From Lingula anatina (taxonomy: Eukaryota; Brachiopoda; Lingulata; Lingulida; Lingulidae), in contig NW_019775725.1 of NCBI RefSeq assembly GCF_001039355.2, forward strand, positions 165,625 through 229,624: 64,000 nt of DNA, in the 5' to 3' direction. Below are positions 21,847 to 34,223 of this stretch, in pieces; positions within the stretch are counted from its first letter, which is position 1, and the number at the start of each line of letters is the position of its first letter. A program made the translations under genes and the position numbers. The notes under the pieces are model-generated. The model ran no database searches, was not told the DNA's origin, and saw only the letters and a program-made list of their open reading frames with translations.

Positions 21847-24800
21847 TGCAAAAGGAAAGTGAAAAACAACAACATAATCAAGAAAATTGAAGCTTAACTA
21901 GTTTTATAAGTCTTATACATAGAAATCAATGATGTTGTTAATAAATGATATGTTATTACTTGCAAAAGATGTAGATACTAGTGCATACGTAAGTGCAACA
22001 TATAAACACGAAGGATATTGAATATTATAATATGTGAATTTCAAAAATTTCAAGAATTAATTTTTTATGTGCAGCTGGGTTAATGCTAAGCTATTGTATT
22101 TTTGTTTCAAATAATAAATTGAAAATTCTTAAAATATGTTTGAAGCATAAAACAGAATAAATTTTATTTTTTCTTTGACATTATCTTGGAGATAACATCC
22201 TTTGTATTTTTTAAGCTAGGATAACTTTGGTCGCCCCTTGTGTATTCAGGTGTTATAACTTGAATATAATATAATATAATATAATATAATATAATATAAT
22301 ATAATATAATATAATATAATATAATATAATATAATATAATATGTACAGCTGTGGATCACTTCACTATATTTCACCTTACATAAAAGTATGTGCAAATCAT
22401 TGCAATTTTAGTAAAATAAAATAATATTTCTTAAATGAAACAAAACTCATTTTTAATGATATATATGGTGAAAAAAGAGACACACTGAATGAATACAGAA
22501 TCTTTTTCTTGCATCATAGAAACCTGGGACTGGACATTTCCCCTCATTTCATCCTATTAGCACTTGCATGCTGAGTTAGCTACACATCACAGTGGGCATT
22601 CAGTTAGTACGGGATATACCTGCATGCTGCGAGAGCTGCAGATGATGCACTGCACCACATAAATGCCCGGCTTGCACTATTAATATAATTAGGTCAGAGG
22701 AAGGGTGTGTATATATAGACTGCCTGGTAGCCTGTAAAAGATAAACACAACTGGCTCATAAAGTAGACCAAAAGAAGAGCAGACGTCTTCACAATGGCTA
22801 GTGCTACGGAGGTGAGTTTTCAAAAAAAAAAGATATTATGAACTAAAAGGGATGTTGTGTTGCTAATTGATGTATTGAGATGCACTGGATAGCATTCTGT
22901 TTCTGTTGTAGTTATGAACAGGTTTTATGAATGATTTATAACTTGGTAGTTGTTATGATGCAGAATATGTACTCTAAATACTTTTTTGACATGTTTTTTA
23001 TCAGATGAGCTCATGATCATTTTGTGTTTGAACAGTGAGGGAAATAGTTGTCTGCATTGCAATCGTGCATGCAACAGATATTTTGATATTTATCAGAATA
23101 GTTCTTAGATCCCATGTTAATTGGGTAAAGACTGTGCCAGGCTTGGGGAAAAAACTCAATCCCCTATTAAATGTGTGATGAAATTGTTTTGTCCCATGTT
23201 CTTTCTTTCTCTCTTAAAAAACATTTTCTAAAAAGTTCAAGCATGACCTGCATACGTCTTCTATGGTACCGGTACATATAGCTATAGGAAAGGTCAAAGT
23301 AGGACAGCTGAGTATATATACTACATACTATAGACACTTGGTTGATTTTAGTACAATTGCAAGTGGCAGCGAAAAGCAATTTGGGGTTGAAATATTTTTT
23401 TTTTGTATTATGCAGGTTTGAACTCTGGTAATTTATTGGGTAAAAGTTAGTATATTTGGTGGTGGCAGTTTTGTTTAAAAATTATGTCTGCCCCTTCATT
23501 ACATATTTCATTCATGATTAAGCAGGATTTCTGATAGTTTTAATTAAACATATGGCTAGTGATGCAGTTCGGAGCAGCTTGTAAACAGCTGTTCAGTGAA
23601 TCTGAGAGATTGAAAACCATGTTTATGTACCACCAACACATGGCCATATCGGAACTTTCTTTATAGAATATATATTTATGGTTCAGCCATTTTATGAACT
23701 AAAAATTTTGTGTGACACTCTTCGTTTTTTATATCCTACTGCAAGTTGAGAGTTGAATTTTATTAGTCTGATGTGAATCATCTATTTTTATCATCACTTT
23801 AAACATGTAATGATGATTATTCAAAGACATGAGAGAGATATTAATAGATATCACACTAATTTGCTATGTCTCTTGGCAATGAAATATGCTCAAGTATGTC
23901 TATAGCCAGGCAGCAGCATGGTGTAAAATGATATAAAACTTGTTATACTTTCCTTAGAGTATAAAGATGCATTGTGTCATTTTGATTTATTGTTCATAAA
24001 TTTAATGGATATTGAATATGGAAGGCTTTCAGCTGTATTGCTAGCTACATGTCACTGTCATCAAGTTGATATATTAGCCATGAGAGTGGATATGAGCAAT
24101 TATGGTGCTTGTAGTTTTTGAGTACCCTGTTAGTTTTATGAAATGGTCCATATTTCATGAAATTACATGGTATTTGTAATAAAATTAAATTTTATCACTA
24201 ATTCTTTACATCAGAGAAGTTACTTTACTTTTGTTCTGTTGTTCCTTTTCTCATTTTGGTAAAATACTGAAATGTGAAAATGTCTCTGCAGCTTGATAGA
24301 TTTTGGAAAGCAGTCATACTTGCATTAAACCACAAAATTATTCATTATTGCTTGACAGCTATTGCACCAGTACCACATTATCCTGTTGTTGAGTAATTGC
24401 TTCCAGAAAAAATATTTTAGCTAAAGAAATTGTTCAAATTAAATTATTTTAAATCTTTTTTTTCTCCGACTCGGCGTGTGATTTAGCCATGCATAAAACA
24501 TAACATTTAGCTTAAATCTTCAAGATAATTGGTTGAAAGCAAAATACTAGGAGACATGAGGGTGAGCTGAGATCCTGATATACAGTGTTTTTATACAGTT
24601 TGTTTTTTTTCTACAGGAACAGGGAACTGTAAGAGACCACACCCCTTTCAACCCTGAAGATGACAGTGCTAAGTTGAGGAAAGCCATGAAAGGATTAGGT
24701 AAGTCGAGTACAAGTCTCTCACCCTGAATTTTACACATTAAGAACTAGAACTAACCTAAATCATCATTACTAGTAGTTGTATTTCCAGCCATTTTTTGAT

Positions 24801-27800
24801 AACCAGAAAGTGAGTCACTGAGGAAATAGGTTAAAATCATAGTATGTGAGTGCCTGGAATTATATTCATCATCATACTGACTGCTACAGCTATGACCTTA
24901 TTACAACAAATGAATAAATAAATAAGTAAACACTGTTAATTTTACATGTTTAATTGGAAAGAGGAAATTGGGCTGGTGAAATGACTGACAGTACAGTGTA
25001 GAAGTTTTCATATGTAGATGTGCAACATTCATAGCACCTAGGTAATCCAAATGCAAATTAGGTGATTAGTATTTTTTTTTTACAGTATGCTGCATTTTTA
25101 CGGTATGTAGCATTTATGCCCAGTATGTTTGAATCCAAAGTTTTTATTTACCTGACTTATGCCAGATATAATCTTCTATTTCAGTTATTATCGGTTCAAA
25201 AATGTTCATTATCAGTTCAAAAATGTTCATTCTGAATCAAATTTGTTAAAATTTACAGGTACTGATGAGAGAGCCATCATTGACATTCTTGGATTTAGGA
25301 CAAACGCACAACGCCAAAAATTGTTTCTGCAGTACAAAACTATGTATGGAAGGGTAAGTATATTCCATTTAAAGACAAGTATTGTCTTGTTGGATTTTGC
25401 ATGATGGAATTGTCATGAGAGTCTTTTTTTTTTTTTTTACGCACATGGAACCCATTACCACAAGTCACAGCATATTAACCTAGCTGTGCTTCATGTCTCA
25501 GCACTAAACTATGGAGCCCCAGATGTGCTTCTGAGGTGTACTGTATTTACTCAGTGAATTAAAACAAAATGAATGACTGAATGGATGATATTTTCTAAAG
25601 CAGTGTTCTGTGGATTATACCTGAAAAAGATGAATAAAAACAATTTAGAAAATGAGTTAAGTATAGGTAGCATGCTTTGTGAGAAACAAAAAGCGATGAA
25701 ATTTGAATAATATCAATGAGAAAAAAATGAGAAGTTTGAAATTTATGGTTAATGACTGTTAGTACATTATTTCCCCTCTGGATAAAGATTGCATGATGTT
25801 TATAAAATTATGAATCAATGATGAATTTCCCCAAGGTCTGCTTGATCCTTGAATGGAAGATAGAAAGGTTCTTTTATAAAATTGTCTTACCACATTAGGC
25901 AGATTTCCATCCTTGAATATCATGCAACATCATATCTATTGCTTCTCTTATTTTAATTCATTGCAATGTGATACAAGTATTTTTCTTTATTTAATTACAT
26001 GTACCACTAGGGAGACTTAAGGATGTTTCTTATTGAGACATTCAGTATCTTATTTAGCCATTAGATTTTTTAATTAGACTGTTAGGTTAAACAGTCTGGA
26101 CAGTATGGGTATTTCTGTGTACATAATCTTCTTTTTATTGATGTCAAGGGAGCATACCTCTTAAACTATTTATATGTGTAGTTAAATTACATAGCTTATC
26201 CCATAGCTGACACTTTCAACAATAGGATAATTGCACATGTATTTTACTTACGCACTTGCCTGTATTTTAAATCGCTTCGTGCGTTCGACCTTTTGTTCAA
26301 AGTGCCAGTTGTGGGATAAGTCAGTTACAACTACTCTTCATCCACTGTATGCCATGCAAAAGAGCCTTGATGTAATTAAACTCTTGTATGTTGTGTACAG
26401 TGGATGGATTGTATAAGTGAATATGATGCTGCTAGCAGTATCTTCCACTTGTTGAAAACTGCTTGGTTATGTGGCATCTAAATCTATAATTAATTTATTG
26501 TATTAAGCAGTTTCCATGCAATTTGTCCAGTTATTAGTTGAATCATCTAGGCACCATATATGACCTTCAACTTACAACTTCCTTCAGCTCTTACATTATT
26601 ATTATTTGATTTCTGATGAAAACGTACAGTGTATTTTATTTATATATTTAGAATTATTTTTGCATCATTTAAGGATTTAATACAAGACTTGAAGAGTGAA
26701 CTGAGTGGTAAATTTGAAGATTGTGTCCTGGCCCTCATGTTGCCTCCTGAGAAATATGATGCCTCGGAACTCAGGCGTGCAATGGCGGTAAGTGGCTGGC
26801 TCATCAATATGAAGGAAGCTTAATTTATTTAAGGTCTAAAGTCTTAATATTTTATGTAACTAACTAAAATTGGTTATCTATTCCATTTGTCATTCACTTG
26901 CAAAATATTGTCTAACTGATAGGCCGAAAATTTGAAAAAGGATTTTGTCATTTTTTAAATTTTTTGGAGTTGTACCAATGAGTCTGCATTGAATTTGAGC
27001 AAAATTTATGTTGGTTTATTTGGAATTGCAGAAATATGGTAGAAATATTTGTATGGTCATTCATTCAGTTTTAGCAACAGTGCATTTTAGAGTAAAAACG
27101 GGAATGAAATCAATGAGTATGCCAGGTGAATTTTTTAATATGGCACTGTTTTACAATACATTTTTAGTGTAAGTCTCATATGCTTAATTTTTTATGGCTT
27201 TGGATGAAGTAAAGTTATCAGTCATTATACATTAATGTAGATGTATGTGTAGATTCATATTTTAGATTTCATATTGCAGGGTTTAGGAACTGATGAAGAT
27301 GCACTGATTGAAATTTTGTGCACAAGGAACAATCGTGAAATCCAGGCAATTAATGCAGCTTATAAACAAAGTAAGTTTGAAAACAAATTTGATATTGTGC
27401 TTTCTATTGAAATGCGGACATGCATTTTTTGATACTTCACTTTTTCAAGTAATAAGATTTTTAAATCATTAAAATGATCATTATTTAAGCATAAATGCTG
27501 TACTTTTAGTGTACCGGACCTCACTAGAACAAGACATCGCAGGAGACACATCTGGTCATTTTAAGAGGCTCATGGTTTCTATGGCAAATGTAAGTACAAA
27601 TGTGATTGTGTCAGCTGTACCAGTGTGTTGGATGTGACAGTGTGTCAGCTGTACCAGTGTGTTGGATGTGACAGTGTGTCAGCTGTACCAGTGTGTTGGA
27701 TGTGACAGTGTGTCAGCTGTGATAGTGTGTTGGATGTGACAGTGTGGCAGCTGTACCAGTGTGTTGGATGTGACAGTGTGTCAGCTGTGATAGTGTGTTG

Positions 27801-30519
27801 GATGTGACAGTGTGGCAGCTGTACCAGTGTGTTGGATGTGACAGTGTGTCAGCTGTGATAGTGTGTTGGATGTGACAGTGTGGCAGCTGTACCAGTGTGT
27901 TGGATGTGACAGTGTGTCAGCTGTGATAGTGTGTTGGATGTGACAGTGTGGCAGCTGTACCAGTGTGTTGGATGTGACAGTGTGTCAGCTGTGATAGTGT
28001 GTTGGATGTGACAGTGTGGCAGCTGTACCAGTGTGTTGGATGTGACAGTGTGTCAGCTGTGATAGTGTGTTGGATGTGACAGTGTGGCAGCTGTACCAGT
28101 GTGTTGGATGTGACAGTGTGTCAGCTGTGATAGTGTGTTGGATGTGACAGTGTGGCAGCTGTACCAGTGTGTTGGATGTGACAGTGTGTCAGCTGTGATA
28201 GTGTGTTGGATGTGACAGTGTGGCAGCTGTACCAGTGTGTTGGATGTGACAGTGTGTCAGCTGTGATAGTGTGTTGGATGTGACAGTGTGGCAGCTGTAC
28301 CAGTGTGTTGGATGTGACAGTGTGTCAGCTGTGATAGTGTGTTGGATGTGACAGTGTGGCAGCTGTACCAGTGTGTTGGATGTGACAGTGTGTCAGCTGT
28401 GATAGTGTGTTGGATGTGACAGTGTGGCAGCTGTACCAGTGTGTTGGATGTGACAGTGTGTCAGCTGTGATAGTGTGTTGGATGTGACAGTGTGGCAGCT
28501 GTACCAGTGTGTTGGATGTGACAGTGTGTCAGCTGTGATAGTGTGTTGGATGTGACAGTGTGGCAGCTGTACCAGTATGTTGGATGTGACAGTGTGTCAG
28601 CTGTGACAGTGTGTTGGATGTGACAGTGTGGCAGCTGTACCAGTGTGTTGGATGTGACTGTGTGTCAGCTGTGCCAGTGTGTTGGATATGACAGTGTGTC
28701 AGCTGTGACAGAGTTTTAGCTGTAGCAGCTAGTGTTTTGTGATTGTCGATTTAATATTTTGTGACAGTGTTAAGAAAAGATTGCGCATAACAGCTAGAAA
28801 CTTTTTGTTTTAGGGGATTTCACTGCCCCCTTTTAATGCTGTATGAAACCATACTGTGTGTTTACCTGGACAAGTGTTTATGTTTATTTTTCAGGGCCAC
28901 CGAGATGAAAACCAAGCTCCTAATATGCAAAAAGCACAGCAAGATGCCAGGGTAGATCACAATATGATTTATATACTATTTGTTTTGTTTAACTTTTTAA
29001 TGCACCAGTATGCAAATTAGCAAATCCTTGTTATTGTTTTTATGTGGGAAGTCCAATAACGCTAAGATGGGGCACGTGTAGATATTTAAAAATGTATGCA
29101 AACACACGTCCACGCACGCACACCTCTTTTTTGATTATACACATAATATTTCATCATGCTTCTCCACCAGAGAGCAAAAGGTCAGACAAAACGGTTGATT
29201 ATACTGTAATAAGATTAAATCTAAAACATTTGTCTTATGTATAGACACTTTACAAATAAATGCTGTTTTCAGAAACTGTATGATGCTGGAGAGAAGCGCT
29301 GGGGCACAGATGAGTCCATGTTTAATGCCATCTTGGCATCACAGAGCTTCCCACAGCTCAGGGCAGTGTTTGACGAGTACCAGAAGTTATCTAAGAACAC
29401 TATTGAGAGAGCCATACAGAGTGAGATGTCTGGGGATCTGGCCAAGGGAATGCTGACAATAGGTAAAGAGAATGCTGTTGTTTTAATCTTGATTTAATGT
29501 ATTTGATGACCACTTCATTAAATCCATTTAACTCTCAGTTTGAGCAATACATATTTGTTTTTACAGTGAAAGTGGTGAAGAACAAGGCCTCATATTTTGC
29601 TGAAAAAATGTATACTTCAATGAAGGTATGTACAAACTGTCTTTGTTTGGAAGAATGTATCTGAATGAAGTTTAATGTGCAGACACTGAAGGTTTCAGTA
29701 TATATTCTGATAACCTGCATCCGGTCATTTTTGGGACTTTTTCACCATGACTGCCAAACCATAAATTTTGTTTGAATTTCAATTAAATTCAGAGATTGCG
29801 TTAAGCGAAAAGGCAGATAGAGTTTTAAAATTGGCATAGTCAGATTATTTTAGTGAGCGATATTGGATTTTTTTTTTTTTGCATGTATTTTGGCAAAATG
29901 AATGAAGAAACCACTGTATTAATTCAAATGTCAGACAAATAATTTTTGAGTAGGATGCCAAAATATTGACAAGGTCCTCAAGAGCACCTGTTTTCTGTCA
30001 TTATGTTTATTATTTATATTATCTACTTGTTGTCTACTCCTAGGGCCTGGGTACAGATGACAAGACACTGATCCGTGTGGTAGTCACCAGGTGTGAAGTG
30101 GATATGGTCCAGATCAAAGAAGAATTTCAGAAGAAATATCAGCAGAGTTTGGGAGCTTTTATTAGGGTTAGTGCATGTGTTGTATTGCTACAGTTTTGTT
30201 TATACAAGATATATGCACATCTGTGAAAACACACACACACACACACACACACAGAAAAAATTTTAAAAGGTGGAAATCTAACTTTCTTCAATGTTACTTA
30301 AAGAAAAACAACCAAAATCAACATTTATGACCCTTATGCATGACCTAAACCTATTTGTACTTGCACAGTTGTTTGAAAAGGTTTAAAGAAGTAAACATAA
30401 TGATAACTGCGATGTTATGATTGAATTTTTTTACATCACAGTGTTGATTTTTATTTCAGGATGATACATCAGGAGACTACAAGCGAGTTCTGCTGGCATT
30501 GTGTGGAGAGAGATACTGA
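18392..30519 (+). CDS. Annexin, long form with GYP-rich N-terminal tail (annexin A7/A11-like)
   Basis: Ca2+-dependent phospholipid-binding protein. Exons 18392-18469, 19644-19787, 20007-20087, 20338-20694, then the shared core 24617-24698, 25259-25353, 26674-26787, 27280-27370, 27510-27589, 28895-28951, 29273-29462, 29567-29625, 30044-30166, 30460-30519; 536 residues. Residues 1-220 are a Gly/Pro/Tyr/Ala-rich disordered tail like that of annexin A7 and A11. Residues 221-536 form four annexin repeats: KGLGTDE (~245), GLGTDED (~318), GEKRWGTDE (~399) and GLGTDDK (~477), with downstream acidic partners in GDTSGHF and DDTSGDY, so type II calcium sites look intact in repeats 1, 2 and 4. The core ends in LCGERY. 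All four head exons are phase 0-0. Possible poly(A) signals are at 32109 and 32497. Family assignment is secure; the A7 versus A11 position is not resolved. Confidence 0.95.
18696..18726. repeat. (AG)n microsatellite
   Basis: Dinucleotide AG run in annexin intron 1. Confidence 0.85.
19470..19615. repeat. 146-bp near-perfect palindrome in annexin intron 1
   Basis: The left arm contains ATGAAAGCTGTGTCAGTCAC and continues to GATTACATTATA. The right arm is its reverse complement, ending GCTTTCATATATCATATTTT. Arms of about 55 bp show roughly one mismatch outside the AT-only centre (19522-19556). A transcript would fold into a long hairpin. Confidence 0.85.
19953..20000. repeat. (ATT)n microsatellite at annexin exon 3 acceptor
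   Basis: An ATT run ends 6 nt before the acceptor AG of exon 3 (exon begins 20007) and occupies the place of the pyrimidine tract. Confidence 0.9.
21226..21276. repeat. Dispersed repeat copy B
   Basis: GCTCATTCCTAATGAAACTA ... GATCCAACTCTGCAGGGA closely matches 7020-7077. The copy lies in the annexin intron upstream of the internal promoter. Confidence 0.65.
21764..21846. repeat. (ATT)n microsatellite, ~80 bp
   Basis: Pure trinucleotide ATT run in the annexin intron between exon 4 and the internal first exon. Confidence 0.95.
22263..22341. repeat. (ATAAT)n pentanucleotide repeat
   Basis: About 16 uninterrupted ATAAT units, 0.4 kb upstream of the internal TATA box. Confidence 0.95.
22700..22793 (+). 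promoter_or_regulatory. Internal TATA-type promoter and leader of the annexin short form
   Basis: TGTATATATAGAC (22708-22720) is a strong TATA box about 80 bp before an ATG whose short exon ends in a clean donor. A start of transcription near 22740 would give a leader of roughly 50 nt. This differs in kind from the TATA-less upstream promoter. Confidence 0.7.
22794..30519 (+). CDS. Annexin, short form from alternative first exon
   Basis: The exon 22794-22811 encodes only MASATE and ends GAG|GTGAG in phase 0. Exon 4 of the long form also ends in phase 0, so either can splice to the core exon at 24617. The product would be 322 residues, the size of a classical short-tail annexin: the same four repeats without the 220-residue GYP tail. 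The core exons are those listed for the long form. Support is the TATA box, the ATG in ACAATGG context, the donor and frame compatibility; no transcript evidence is available here. Confidence 0.75.
27611..28712. repeat. 34-bp minisatellite with 68-bp higher-order repeat, annexin intron
   Basis: Thirty-two complete 34-bp monomers start every 34 bp from 27611 with no indels, then a partial one at 28699. Two monomer types occur: A carries CAGCTGTACCAGTGTG and B carries CAGCTGTGATAGTGTG; both continue with TTGGATGTGACAGTGTG. The first three are A-like. From 27713 to 28596 they alternate B-A for thirteen dimers. The last monomers are mutated. The array lies between the exons ending 27589 and starting 28895. 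Confidence 0.97.
30224..30254. repeat. (CA)n microsatellite
   Basis: Short CA run in the last annexin intron. Confidence 0.85.
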
Positions 30520-33500
30520 TTGCCTTACCCTCTGGGAATATTACACCCCCTGGGAATGTGACACCCCCTAGGAATATGACACTTCTAGGAATATGACACT
30601 CTTATTCTAGTATCAGTAATATGTCAGGTCTGTGGATTGGAATAGTTTGTTTGTTATATATCTCTTTATATTATATAAAAGTAGTTGCCTTCAAAGATGG
30701 TGCGATTCTTGACTAGCATGCAACTGACTGCTGAAATGTGATAATAGCATGTACATACTGAGCACATGCACACTTAATTGGATTCAGATCCAGAGAGGAT
30801 CTTACCCAAAGCCCTGCTCCCCTCCTCATTTCAATCCAGCCCAACCCTGTAGCTTGTCTTATATATATGATCCAAATAATTTGATTGGATCTTATATGTA
30901 GTAATAGTGGAAGAGAGTTTTTAAAGACTTTCATTCCAACTTTGCCTCAGATATGAGCAATGCATCAGTTTATTGGGACAAAACAGTTATCATGCAAAGT
31001 AAAAGGTATGTTATGGATCTACATTTATGACAGATGCAAAGCAGAATCCTTATCACCCCTTTATAGTTATATTGATATTTTTGCTAATATACATGTAGCG
31101 GAATCTTCCATTGGTATATTGCAATATGCGTTTATGATATCTGTCATTTTTTCAAATTCTCTGTTAATGGATCTGTTGAATAGTTTAATATATATTGCAT
31201 GTAAATTTCATGTTTTCTGTGAATTTTTGTGAAATGCTATTGTCTAGAAATTTAATTGTCATGTGTCTGTGAAATTTATTATGGATTAAGTTTGAGAAAG
31301 AATGGTTCAAATTCTTGTTGTAGATTAATTTTTTAATTGATATAAGTATCATTTACCTTTTAACCTTTTTGAATTTCTGGGTGGGTTTAGGGGCAGACAG
31401 TGTTATCATTTAACAAAACATTTGATTTGCAAAGAAACTGACAGTGTATTTTAAAACATTACTATTTTCTTTTTTACATGAATTCTTATTAATCTGCATG
31501 ATGTGAGGATGAAATTAGATAGTCCAGCAGTGGTATTGAAACAATATGATCAGGCAGATGACTTCACCTATTCTTTTCTGTGTCTTTTCTTAGTCTTTAG
31601 TGAACAAGTGGATGGTTGAATACAGACATAATCACACTTTGATGTCATTATGATTAGAAAAAAATTCAGATGATTTAAACCAGACTGTTATCATGTATAG
31701 TTATAGACCCATACATGCCTTCCATAGCAGAGGCTGAGCTTGGAACCCAGTGCTAGTTTCTTTAATTGAGACGTCCTCTGATGCCCATGAAAAGTGTGTA
31801 CCTATGGAGATTTCGTAGTGAAGAAAGTGGCTACATTGGTGGCAATGGTTGGATCTGGAATATTTTAGAGACTCTGTCTAGCATGTACATTGGCTTTTAT
31901 ATATTTTTGAATTAAATGATAGCAGCAGTGATGTGATATACCCATAATAATGGGATGTAGACCCTGTTATTGTTATAAGCAACCAACCTAAGGTCTTTGC
32001 CTGTTATCTACGGTATATGCAGCTTATGCTGGGAAAATGCCAGCATATTAGTGAATGCCATCAATACCACTAACATTGTGATCATGACATTGCTATGCAG
32101 TGATAAAAAATAAACAACTTTAGAGTGCAATTTTATTCTAACATATTTATATTTTTCATAACTTCAGCTCACACTATTAATATGCTGCACTTTGTACAGT
32201 AGAATATGGATGATTCTTTCATCTTTCTGCTTGTTATTTTTGTACCCCCTAAATAACTTTTTGTGTATAGATTAGTTTTCAGGTTTTTGCTAATTTTTCA
32301 TGTAATGTGTTGAATTATATTTGACATGATGATGTCTTGATTATTGTACCCAAGATGATGTTGGATGTGGTTAGTTTGATGTTTTGTTGATTTGTCTTTT
32401 TTTTGAAATGTGTGTAAAAAATTTCTTAAGAATTACATCTCTTGTAAAAATGGCTAGTCAATTTTGGAGGTTGGAAGTCTGTTCCATATGAGAATTAATA
32501 AATTTAGTAATATTTATTTTAGATCTTTTGTCTTTATAATCACTTTAATTCATAACAAGAAAAGCTTTTTTTAGACAATTTCTGCCAAACATAATACTAG
32601 TATGTTGGGTTGAACAGCAATTTGCTATCATTTAGCATTGTGATTGGGCTTTGTTTGGCAAAGGGGAAAATTAATTGGCAGAAAATGCTTCAAGAAAGTG
32701 ATTTTGATCATGTTTTAGCTATTTTTCCCTTGATGCCCAGTGTACTTCACTTCATATCACATATTCAATACACTATGGATATAGATTTCTGCATGTTGAA
32801 ATATTGTGTTTGTCAGAGTATCTGGATTAAAAGTTCAGTATAATCTCCTGTCATTATGAGTCTATAGGCTAAACAACCTAAAATTACAGTGTTTTTTCTA
32901 CAAATAATTACTGGTTTAGATGTGGCCCAATTAGTCGCGAAATTGCTTTATTTTTAATACTACATACCCCTCCATGACTTACAATCGTTTTGTGCTGTAC
33001 TAGTAGTACCTTCTCTCTTTAATCCCACTCTAAAATTCAAGTATTAAGACAAAAATGATAAATATATTCAGTTTTATTACAGCAATATCAGAGAATATAT
33101 GATAACACAGATTTTCAAACCAAAGAGATATACTGCAGTTAAATATAAAAAAGTATTGAGCAAAACAAAGCTACCAGTATATATCATGAGACAAATGGTC
33201 AAGGAATTGCTGAAAGTTCTATTTCTTTTCTTAAGCTACATTTTGTGTTATTCTGACCCTCTAAGTACTACATTCTCAATCTACAGTATTCATGTGCTGG
33301 AGCCATTTCCATATTGAAAACATGCTACTTTGTCTTAAATCTTTGTGTAAAACACTTTATGGAAGACTTTAAATCATGTGAGATTTAACAAGTGACATTT
33401 AAATAAGTGAAATGACCAGAATTCTTCATTTGACTTGTGTAATATAAGATTCAAACATAAATTCCACATGATAAAGCTATGACATATAATTATTCCCATT

Positions 33501-34223
33501 GCTAAAAGATGCTGCTGTTAAAAAATGAGATCTTTGAAAAACTGTTTAGTTTTGATAATTTCTTTTTTGGTCGTTTCTCAAAAGACCATATATTCTTGAG
33601 CAAAAAAGTTTTTTAGACAAAATGAAACTGACTCACTTCTTTGTAAATTTTTGAGCTTCAGATTTATGTTGACTCTTAAATTTTTGGTGTAAAATTTTAA
33701 TAGTGAGCATGTTAACATGTTAGGCATGCATTGTACATCCAAACTAGAACTTTCTTCACATGGTTTCCCCTAATAGGCCTACTCTTTCACACACACGTTC
33801 ATGCAGACAAACACACATACACACACATTCATGTAAATAAACCTACACGTCCGTGCACACACACACACACACACACAATGCCAAGTCGTTTCTTTCAATA
33901 AAAAGACCCAATTGTTATCCACTACACTGGCAGTTATATAAAAAATATTTAAAATCACAGTGTGCAATCTGAAATCGGGAATGTGCTATTAATTACAATC
34001 ATTTGTATCTCAAACTAATTTTGATTAGGCTCAACAATGCAAAAGACTGTGCTTTGAGCAATTTTTAAAGAAATGCCTTAGCTGGCATGAAGCGGTGGGA
34101 TTGAGCAAGTCAATTTCTTTCCTGTTTCAACATCTGTTATTCTCTCAGGATCCCTGCATAATCGTTTTGTGCTCTTCTTTTGTAGCAATTCTTCTTACAT
34201 TACTTTTTTTGAAGACAGAGTTC
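30520..34223. other. Annexin 3'UTR and intergenic region
   Basis: Begins with short tandem GGGAATGTGACACCCCCT-like units (about 30533-30600) directly after the stop. AATAAA signals lie at 32109-32114 and 32497-32502. Beyond about 32.5 kb nothing was recognised except degenerate CA runs near 33790-33875. The minus-strand gene that ends at 34224 should have its 3'UTR in the right-hand part. Confidence 0.5.

Noticed and set aside
27611-28712. Possible CRISPR-like array
   Set aside because: Monomers are contiguous with no unique spacers, the sequence is intronic and the genome is animal; it is a minisatellite.
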